Source: Elusimicrobiota bacterium | GTDB lineage: Bacteria; Elusimicrobiota; Elusimicrobia; 2-02-FULL-39-32 | DNA: 5,651 nucleotides | Assembly: GCA_023249715.1 (NCBI GenBank) | Contig: JAHFCA010000102.1 | Span: 1-5,651, forward strand | Direction: 5' to 3' | Shown here: piece by piece, positions 1 to 4,420 of the stretch | Position numbering within the stretch: position 1 is the first letter of the stretch | How the letters are laid out: each line of letters begins with the position of its first letter | Made by a program: the position numbers and the translations under genes | The notes under the pieces: generated by a model | What the model was told of the DNA's origin: nothing | What the model saw: the letters and a program-made list of their open reading frames with translations, nothing else | Database searches by the model: none

Positions 1-285
1 AAAAGAATTGAAATCTGCCTTAAAAACAGCAATGGTTTTGAGCTGGCGGAAGCAGATTTAATTTTGCGGGGACCGGGGGAAATTTTTGGAACCGCGCAAC
101 ATGGATTGCCTCATTTTAAGGTCGCTAACCTTAGCATGGATAAAGAACTTATTTTTCAATCGCAAAAAATTGCCCGAGATATAGTGGAAAAAGATCCCAC
201 CTTAAAATTAAGCGAGAACCAAGCGTTAAAGGAGGCGCTGCAAAAACAATTTTCTAAGAGTTGGCATTGGGCTAAAATCGCTTGA
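1..285 (+). CDS. recG: ATP-dependent DNA helicase RecG, C-terminal end (partial, 5' cut)
   Basis: The frame is open from base 1 to a TGA at 283-285 and gives the last 94 residues of a protein whose start lies outside the window. It contains NGFELAEADLILRGPGEIFG followed by TAQHGLPHFKVANL. This is the highly conserved RecG C-terminus (family pattern roughly DLxLRGPGExxGTxQSGLPxFxxAxL), part of the domain that couples ATP hydrolysis to duplex translocation. RecG reverses stalled replication forks and processes Holliday junctions in the cytoplasm. The tail after this motif (IARDIVEKDPTLKLSENQ, then a basic, aromatic end) is normal for the family, so the gene looks intact at this end. An ATG-like in-frame start (TTG at 64) lies inside the conserved motif and is not a real start. 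coaD follows after 34 bases. In many bacteria rsmD sits between recG and coaD; it is absent here. Confidence 0.93.
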   Translation, partial: KRIEICLKNSNGFELAEADLILRGPGEIFGTAQHGLPHFKVANLSMDKELIFQSQKIARDIVEKDPTLKLSENQALKEALQKQFSKSWHWAKIA

Positions 286-311
286 CCCACTGAACAAAAG
301 TTTGATATCTT
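282..311 (+). promoter_or_regulatory. Possible sigma70-type promoter for coaD
   Basis: TTGACC (282-287, five of six to the -35 consensus) is followed 18 bases later by TATCTT (306-311, four of six to TATAAT). The -35 overlaps the recG stop codon. Initiation about 7 bases past the -10 would fall near 318-320, on or next to the GTG chosen as the coaD start. The boxes are directly visible; promoter activity is inferred. Such pairs can occur by chance in AT-rich DNA. Confidence 0.4.
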
Positions 312-319
312 TTACTCTA

Positions 320-820
320 GTGTCTGAAAAAATTGCAATTTATCCCGGAAGTTTCGATCCACCCACTAACGGCCATCTCGATATTTTAGCCCGCGCTTTA
401 AACCTGTTTGACCATATCATCATTGCCGTTACGGAATCGGAACATAAAAAATCTCTTTTTACAGTTGAAGAAAGAGTGAAAATGCTCCATACTGTAACTT
501 CCGGCATGCAACACGTAACGGTCGATTCTTTTAAGGGGCTTTTAGTCCGTTACGTAAAAGAAAAAAAAGCGAGCGCAATTATTCGCGGGCTTAGAGCTAT
601 TTCCGACTTTGAATATGAATTTCAAATGGCGCTCATGAACCGTCACTTAGGGCTAAAGGAGACCGCCTCTATAGAAACGGTCTATCTCATGCCCAGCGAA
701 AATTTTACTTATTTATCCTCAAGTCTCGTTAAAGAAGTGGTACGACTGGGGGGGGACATTGATAGTTTTGTTCCGGAGTCCATTGCGATAGAACTAAAGA
801 AAAAATTGAAATATGCCTAA
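320..820 (+). CDS. coaD: Phosphopantetheine adenylyltransferase CoaD
   Basis: CoaD catalyses the fourth step of coenzyme A synthesis in the cytoplasm: 4'-phosphopantetheine plus ATP gives dephospho-CoA and pyrophosphate. From the GTG at 320 the protein has 166 residues, near the usual 160 or so. It opens with SEKIAIYPGSFDPPTNGH, including the nucleotidyl-transferase (T/H)xGH motif at about 16-19. RGLRAISDFEYEFQ follows at about 89-102, and YLSSSLVKEV at about 131-140 matches the family's ISSSxxKE signature. The frame is open further up to a TTG at 302, but those six extra residues (ISFTLV) go beyond where CoaD normally begins. Neither start has a convincing Shine-Dalgarno site, so the choice rests on family alignment and on the upstream promoter candidate. 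The gene carries a run of eight G at 748-755, in frame in a normal CoaD context (LGGDIDSFVP). Its end overlaps pilC by 8 bases. Confidence 0.95.
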   Translation: MSEKIAIYPGSFDPPTNGHLDILARALNLFDHIIIAVTESEHKKSLFTVEERVKMLHTVTSGMQHVTVDSFKGLLVRYVKEKKASAIIRGLRAISDFEYEFQMALMNRHLGLKETASIETVYLMPSENFTYLSSSLVKEVVRLGGDIDSFVPESIAIELKKKLKYA

Positions 821-2024
821 ATATCTCTATAAAGGGAAATCTGCCGCGGGAGCAGCCGTAAGCAGCTTTCTCATGGCCCCTGACATCAATACCGCCCGCG
901 CCCTTCTCAGGGCAGAAAAGGTAGCTGTTACAGAGCTGGTTGAAAAACAAGAAAGTTTAGTGGATAAAGTTAAAGGACTCTTTGGCCCCAAAATTACCTC
1001 CAAAGATTTAGTTCTTTTCTCAAGACAACTTTCCACTTTAGTAGGCGCGGGAGTTCCCCTAGTCCAAGGACTCACGATCTTAGAAGAACAAATAGAAAAT
1101 CCTCCATTTAAAAAAGTAGTCACCAGTCTCCGCTTAGATATAGAAGCGGGATTAGGTATTGCCGATTCTATGAAAAAATATCCCCAAGCCTTTGACACGC
1201 TTTATATTTCAATGATACGCGCCGGAGAATTGGGAGGGATCTTAGATACTATTTTAGATCGACTCTCAGAATATCTAGAAGCTGCCGAAGAATTAAAAGG
1301 AAAAGTAAAATCGGCCATGATGTACCCTATTGTCGTCATGAGTATTGCCACCCTGATCACCTGGTTTTTACTGGTCTTTATTATTCCAAAATTTGAAGAA
1401 ATGTTTGCCTCTTTTGGACAAGAACTTCCCTTACCCACCCGAGTCTTGTTAGGAACCTCCCGATTTTTAATTCATTACTGGTATACCTATGTTCCGATTC
1501 CCTTTATTCTCTTTTTTATCATAAAAACTCTTCTTAAAAAGAGACATGTCGCCAGAACCGTGGATCGTTATATGTTAAAGATTCCTATCTTTGGCATTAT
1601 TTTAAAAAAGACGGCTGTCGCAAAATTTACGCGAACTTTTTCTACGTTGATTAAGGCGGGAGTTCCGATCTTGCAAGCTTTAGACACTGTCGCACAAACT
1701 GCGGGAAATATCGTGATTGAAGAAGCCGTTCTTACCGCTAAAACTTCTATTCGGGAAGGAGAAAGAATTGCCAAACCTTTGGCAGTCAGCAAAGTTTTTC
1801 CAAACATGGTCGTCTCCATGATTGCGATTGGAGAAGAAACAGGAAACCTCGACCAGATGTTGGCAAAAATTGCGGAATTCTACGAATCCGAAGTAAACGC
1901 CGCCGTTGAAGGCCTTACCAGTATGATTGAACCGCTCGTAATTGTTTTTATGGGCGCCGTCATTGGAACCATTGTGGTGGCAATGTTCTTACCGATGTTT
2001 AATATGTCTGGAGCGGTAGGATAA
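813..2024 (+). CDS. pilC: Type IV pilus / type II secretion inner-membrane platform protein (PilC/GspF family)
   Basis: This 403-residue protein has the normal length for PilC/GspF. It is the polytopic inner-membrane platform that receives pilins and contacts the assembly ATPase. The N-terminus (MPKYLYKGKSAAG) is typical. The first T2SSF domain spans about 67-190 (FSRQLSTLVGAGVPLVQGL; RAGELGG at 136-142; LKGKVKSAMMYP). The second, about 270-395, repeats the pattern (FTRTFSTLIKAGVPILQAL; GEETGNL at 340-346). Hydrophobic segments lie at about 173-193, 224-241 and 375-396, with the conserved FIIPKFEEMFASFGQELPLPT after the first. The ATG lies inside the coaD end in another frame, with only an A-rich stretch before it, so translation is probably coupled to coaD. 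No PilB/GspE or PilT gene is adjacent. PilC and GspF cannot be separated by sequence alone; the pilin and pilD downstream fit either system. Confidence 0.93.
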   Translation: MPKYLYKGKSAAGAAVSSFLMAPDINTARALLRAEKVAVTELVEKQESLVDKVKGLFGPKITSKDLVLFSRQLSTLVGAGVPLVQGLTILEEQIENPPFKKVVTSLRLDIEAGLGIADSMKKYPQAFDTLYISMIRAGELGGILDTILDRLSEYLEAAEELKGKVKSAMMYPIVVMSIATLITWFLLVFIIPKFEEMFASFGQELPLPTRVLLGTSRFLIHYWYTYVPIPFILFFIIKTLLKKRHVARTVDRYMLKIPIFGIILKKTAVAKFTRTFSTLIKAGVPILQALDTVAQTAGNIVIEEAVLTAKTSIREGERIAKPLAVSKVFPNMVVSMIAIGEETGNLDQMLAKIAEFYESEVNAAVEGLTSMIEPLVIVFMGAVIGTIVVAMFLPMFNMSGAVG

Positions 2025-2030
2025 TTTCTA

Positions 2031-2036
2031 AGGAGG
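2031..2036 (+). promoter_or_regulatory. Strong Shine-Dalgarno site of the FecR-domain gene
   Basis: AGGAGG lies 8 bases before TTG 2045. It fixes the TTG as the start, because no ATG or GTG in this frame is similarly placed. Confidence 0.85.
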
Positions 2037-2044
2037 AAAATAAA

Positions 2045-2803
2045 TTGAAAATAAAAACAACGTGGTTTAGCTTAATTTTAGTCTTAGTCTTAAGTTGCTC
2101 TGGAACCCTTTCCTTTGCCAGCGAACTCATCATTCAATTGCTCAAAGGGGAACAGGTGGAAATTTATAAAAAGGGCTCCCTAAGCTGGGAAAAAGCCAGA
2201 AACGGCCAATCCCTTGTTACCGGAGATAAAATACGAACCGGAAAAAAATCCCGACTTATTTTAGTGGCGAAAGAAGGCCATAAAATTTTAATTAAACAAA
2301 AAACGGTATTAGAATTAACCCAACTTGGTCCAACCTATTGGGAATTTAATGAGGCAACCGGTAGAACCAGTCTAAAAGTGGCGCCCCTGGCTGCCGGCCA
2401 AACACTTAAAATCAATACCCCTACAGCGGTCTGTTCCGTAAGAGGAACAGAATTCGAAGTAGCGTATGAGAACAAAAGAACCACGTGCGATGTTTATAAG
2501 GGAGCGGTCTCTTTTGCGCATTCCTTCCAAGGCTTTGCGGAAGTTGTGGTAAAAGAAAATGAAAGAAGTATTATCGACCCTTTAGTCCCGCCTACAAAAC
2601 CACAACCCATCCCCGAAAAGGAGAGAACGGAAGAACCGGAACTTTCTAATCCGTCGGGAACAAAAACAGAAGAGATTAAGGATGAATCATCCCAACCCAC
2701 TCCTATCAACGCTACGATAAAATTGGAAGTAGAAACGATGCAAAAAGAGTTTGCAAACGAAACAGGAAAAGACCTAGCGGTCAGCTCCAGCGAACCTAGA
2801 TAA
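2045..2803 (+). CDS. Secreted FecR-domain protein of unknown role in the pilus cluster
   Basis: The protein has 252 residues and starts at TTG. It opens with a signal peptide: basic KIK, then a hydrophobic core to about residue 17. Cleavage could occur after SFA at 25 (signal peptidase I). A weak lipobox, VLSC at 15-18, would instead make it a lipoprotein. Residues about 35-160 match the FecR domain: LVTGDKIRTG at 57-66, a beta-rich stretch, then TPTAVCSVRGTEFEV at 125-139 and CDVYKGAVSF from 148. Cys130 and Cys148 could form a disulfide. The last 75 or so residues are Pro-, Glu- and Ser-rich and probably disordered. No helix-turn-helix or transmembrane anchor after the signal peptide is visible, so it is not a classical FecR anti-sigma factor. 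Free-standing FecR domains often occur on envelope proteins. The 20-base gap after pilC suggests one operon; the pilin behind it has its own promoter. A pilus-related periplasmic role is inferred from context only. Confidence 0.85.
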   Translation: MKIKTTWFSLILVLVLSCSGTLSFASELIIQLLKGEQVEIYKKGSLSWEKARNGQSLVTGDKIRTGKKSRLILVAKEGHKILIKQKTVLELTQLGPTYWEFNEATGRTSLKVAPLAAGQTLKINTPTAVCSVRGTEFEVAYENKRTTCDVYKGAVSFAHSFQGFAEVVVKENERSIIDPLVPPTKPQPIPEKERTEEPELSNPSGTKTEEIKDESSQPTPINATIKLEVETMQKEFANETGKDLAVSSSEPR

Positions 2804-2810
2804 AATTCTA

Positions 2811-2839
2811 TTGACAAGAAAAATTTTATATGTTAAATT
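2811..2839 (+). promoter_or_regulatory. Promoter of the pilin gene (TTGACA, extended -10)
   Basis: A perfect -35 TTGACA (2811-2816) is followed by a 17-base spacer and TAAATT (2834-2839), with TG at 2831-2832 in the extended -10 position. Initiation would be near 2846, leaving a leader of about 60 bases. The -10 lies in a 10-base palindrome (2833-2842). The arms ATAAAATT (2800-2807) and AATTTTAT (2822-2829) flank the -35 as an inverted repeat. No sigma54-type GG-N10-GC element is seen, although many pilin genes in other bacteria use one. Confidence 0.75.
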
Positions 2840-2848
2840 TAATCACAA

Positions 2849-2869
2849 TTTCCTTAGAAACAAGGGAAA
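2849..2869 (+). other. Short hairpin at the start of the pilin mRNA leader
   Basis: TTTCCTT (2849-2855) can pair with AGGGAAA (2863-2869) over 7 bp with one G-U pair and a 7-base loop. It lies just after the predicted transcription start. An 8-base palindrome CGACGTCG (2873-2880) follows. A 5'-end stem could stabilise an abundant pilin mRNA; this is inferred. Confidence 0.4.
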
Positions 2870-2892
2870 AAGCGACGTCGTTACCCAATAAA

Positions 2893-2898
2893 AAGGAG
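2893..2898 (+). promoter_or_regulatory. Shine-Dalgarno site of the pilin gene
   Basis: AAGGAG ends 10 bases before ATG 2909 and 13 before the next ATG at 2912. The spacing favours 2909 as the start, giving a 12-residue prepilin leader. Confidence 0.75.
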
Positions 2899-2908
2899 TA
2901 CATAACAA

Positions 2909-3382
2909 ATGATGAGATTAGCTAAATCCGGTAAAGAACGCGGATTCACACTGATTGAGCTCATGATTGTTGTTGCAATTATAGGTATTTTAGCAGCAGT
3001 GGCGATTCCAAAGTTTGCGGATATGCTTCGCAAATCTAAAGAAGGCGCAACGAAAGGATCTTTGACAAACCTAAGATCCGCGTTGACCATCTATATTTCA
3101 GATAACGAAGGTATCACCCCATTCACCTACAGCGCGGTAGGCAACTACACCTCTGGTTCCTTAGTGACTGTGATGACACCCAAGTACATGGAAACACTTC
3201 CAACTGCCAAACTCGGCACATTCCATCCAGATTCCGGCGCAATTGTAATGTCTGGACCGTATGATCGTTCGGCCTCAATAACGGATGTCAACGGTTGGGC
3301 TTACACTTCCAGCTCCGGTGGTGCATGGTGGGTGAACTGCTCTCACACCGATACCAAGAACACGCAATTTACCTCTTGGTAA
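2909..3382 (+). CDS. Type IV major pilin / GspG-like prepilin
   Basis: This 157-residue prepilin has a short basic leader (MMRLAKSGKERG) ending in Gly12. It is followed by FTLIELMIVVAIIGILAAVA, the class III signal and hydrophobic assembly helix. PilD should cut between G12 and F13; Glu17 is the conserved Glu+5. The mature protein has 145 residues. After the helix comes KFADMLRKSKEGATKGSLTNLRSALTIYISDNEG, a GspG/PilA-like alpha-1 extension. A Gly-, Ser-, Thr- and Trp-rich globular part follows. The C-terminus carries GWAY, AWW, NCSHTDTK and a final Trp, with only one Cys (144), so the usual pilin disulfide loop is absent. Its own promoter, good ribosome site and strong terminator point to high, monocistronic expression, as expected for a major subunit. 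It could instead be a T2SS major pseudopilin; the surrounding pilC and pilD do not settle this. Confidence 0.92.
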   Translation: MMRLAKSGKERGFTLIELMIVVAIIGILAAVAIPKFADMLRKSKEGATKGSLTNLRSALTIYISDNEGITPFTYSAVGNYTSGSLVTVMTPKYMETLPTAKLGTFHPDSGAIVMSGPYDRSASITDVNGWAYTSSSGGAWWVNCSHTDTKNTQFTSW

Positions 3383-3390
3383 TCTTGTAA

Positions 3391-3427
3391 CAGTTTAAAA
3401 CTGAATTTTAACGCATCATAAATTCAG
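3391..3427 (+). other. Palindromes in the pilin 3' untranslated region
   Basis: Two perfect symmetric motifs overlap. CAGTTT, a central A, then AAACTG forms a 13-base palindrome at 3391-3403. CTGAATTT (3401-3408) pairs with AAATTCAG (3420-3427) around an 11-base loop. They share bases and are therefore mutually exclusive folds. They lie before the main terminator and have no T-tract. mRNA stabilisation is possible but unproven. Confidence 0.4.
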
Positions 3428-3439
3428 CAAGTCTTAAGG

Positions 3440-3477
3440 AAAGAGGAGAAGGAGTGATCCTTCTCCTCTTTTTCTTT
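3440..3477 (+). terminator. Rho-independent terminator of the pilin gene
   Basis: AAAGAGGAGAAGGA (3440-3453) pairs perfectly over 14 bp with 3458-3471 around a GTGA loop. A T-rich tail (T run broken by one C, to 3477) follows. It lies 58 bases after the pilin stop and should end the pilin transcript, separating it from pilD. Its T-tract abuts the left edge of the inverted-repeat element. Confidence 0.9.
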
Positions 3478-3646
3478 AACCCAAACAATTCAGTTGGAAG
3501 CGTGAACCGAGAATGAAAAGATGGCTTTTTTTTAGAAATAAAAAAGTTCAAGCATACTTTTTCTAGTATGCGCGAACTTTTTTGTGAAGAAAAAAATGCC
3601 ATATTTTCATTCGAATTCCGCTTTCCAACTGAATTATTTGGGTTAA
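3476..3646. mobile_element. Putative MITE: long imperfect inverted repeat with TTAA ends
   Basis: The left arm (3476-3558) and the reverse complement of the right arm (3565-3646) align end to end, identical at roughly four of five positions, around a 6-base centre (3559-3564). The outer 24 bases differ at one position only (starting TTAACCCAAA or TTAACCCAAAT). ATGAAAA-x-ATGGC, AAAAAAGTTC and the inner GCATACT also match. It has no credible gene. Both edges read TTAA directly outside CCC...GGG. This fits duplication of a TA target (IS630/Tc1-type) or TTAA target (IS1380/piggyBac-type). Because TTAA is itself palindromic, it may simply be part of the repeat. The whole can fold into one giant hairpin in RNA or single-stranded DNA. 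Alternatives are a chromosomal repeat with a regulatory role or a duplicated and inverted leader. No second copy is in the window to prove mobility. Confidence 0.6.
3540..3583. terminator. Terminator-like hairpin at the centre of the inverted-repeat element
   Basis: The core of the inverted repeat is A6GTTC (3540-3549), a 2x2 internal loop (AA/GC), GCATACT, a 6-base loop, AGTATGC, then GAACT6 (to 3583). An A-tract before and a T-tract after make it look like a bidirectional Rho-independent terminator. It may act as a back-up stop after the pilin terminator. It is part of the element and not independent of it. Confidence 0.5.
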
Positions 3647-3655
3647 TAATATAAG

Positions 3656-4420
3656 ATGATCACTATTTTTTCTTCATTGTTTGGCCTAGCATGCGGATCC
3701 TTTAGTAACGTCTATTTTTATCGGATTCCAAACAAAGAGTCTCTTTGGATTCCCGCCTCCCATTGTCCAAGATGCAACTATCCTATCCCCTGGTATTTTA
3801 ACCTCCCCATACTTTCTTATTTATTTTTAAAAGGGCGCTGTTATTCTTGTAAGAGTAAAATTTCTATTTCTTATTCCTTAAATGAGTTCGCCTGTCTAGT
3901 TCTTTTTATGGCCTTAGCCTTTAAATTTAGAGATTTACATCCGCTAGCAATAGGGATGCTTCAAATCTTTTCCTTTTTACTTTATTTAGCGGCTGGAATC
4001 GATTTAGTAACCTACTTTAAATCTGGAAAAGAGTACGGAATTATTCCAGATACTTTAACCCTATCTCTCATAACGTTCGGTCTTATTTTTAGTTTTTATA
4101 ACCCCCTCCTCTCTCAAAATATTCTTAAGAGTATTTTAGGAGGAGCTGTTGCCTATGGATTTACTTTATCCATTAGAATTTTAGGAGAAAAAATTCTAAA
4201 AAAAGAATCTTTGGGATTGGGAGATGTTAAATTAGTTACTGGCTTTGGAGTGTGGTTGGGAGTTCGAGGAATGTTACATTCTATTATTATAGGTTCTTTA
4301 ATTGGATGTCTGGTCGCAGCCATTCTCCTCTTATTAAAAAAAGCACACCGCACTTCTCCAGTTCCCTATGGACCCTTTCTTGTCATGGGAGCTTTTTGTT
4401 GGGTTTTCTTGTTCTCCTAA
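3656..4420 (+). CDS. pilD: Prepilin leader peptidase / N-methyltransferase (PilD/GspO family)
   Basis: This 254-residue inner-membrane aspartic protease cleaves prepilin leaders and usually methylates the new N-terminal residue. The N-terminus (GLACGSFSNVYFYRIP) is typical. Two CxxC pairs (C37/C40 in SHCPRCNYP; C62/C65 in GRCYSCKS) form the zinc-binding methylase-side loop. The catalytic aspartates are D116 (AAGIDLVT) and D190 in GLGDVKL. IPDTLTL is at 130-136 and PYGPFL near the C-terminus. Several hydrophobic segments fill the rest. Between D116 and IPD there are about 8 more residues (around FKSGKEYG) than in the usual DxxTxxIPD spacing. Length is near normal. The ATG is 10 bases past the inverted-repeat element and has no clear Shine-Dalgarno site (ATAAG precedes it), and I found no convincing promoter. 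It should process the upstream pilin. The next gene starts inside its last codons. Confidence 0.94.
   Translation: MITIFSSLFGLACGSFSNVYFYRIPNKESLWIPASHCPRCNYPIPWYFNLPILSYLFLKGRCYSCKSKISISYSLNEFACLVLFMALAFKFRDLHPLAIGMLQIFSFLLYLAAGIDLVTYFKSGKEYGIIPDTLTLSLITFGLIFSFYNPLLSQNILKSILGGAVAYGFTLSIRILGEKILKKESLGLGDVKLVTGFGVWLGVRGMLHSIIIGSLIGCLVAAILLLLKKAHRTSPVPYGPFLVMGAFCWVFLFS
4387..4391 (+). promoter_or_regulatory. Candidate Shine-Dalgarno site for the ligase-like gene
   Basis: GGGAG inside the end of pilD lies 7 bases before TTG 4399. It supports the TTG start and translational coupling with pilD. TTG 4396 is also in frame but only 4 bases away. Confidence 0.45.

Noticed and set aside
302..319. TTG 302 as the coaD start, giving a 172-residue protein
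   Set aside because: It adds six residues beyond the normal CoaD N-terminus, has no ribosome site, and overlaps the likely promoter -10.
827..1198. Antisense open frame of 123 codons inside pilC
   Set aside because: It lies wholly opposite a well-conserved gene, shows no recognisable motif, and has the mirrored composition expected of a shadow frame.
2087..2101. Lipobox in the FecR-domain protein (VLSC) as proof of a lipoprotein
   Set aside because: Leu at -2 is not typical, and an equally good signal peptidase I site (SFA, residue 25) follows, so anchoring remains undecided.
2494..2817. Antisense open frame of 107 codons over the FecR-domain gene end
   Set aside because: It is a serine-rich mirror of the low-complexity tail, with no family features, and the + strand gene has a strong ribosome site and signal peptide.
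3408..3602. Antisense open frame of 64 codons between pilin and pilD
   Set aside because: It runs through the terminator and the inverted repeat; its lysine- and phenylalanine-rich product reflects A and T tracts, not a gene.
3476..3646. CRISPR array or small structured RNA as an explanation of the repeat
   Set aside because: There is one inverted pair, not regularly spaced direct repeats, and no promoter or known riboswitch or RNA motif that I recognise.
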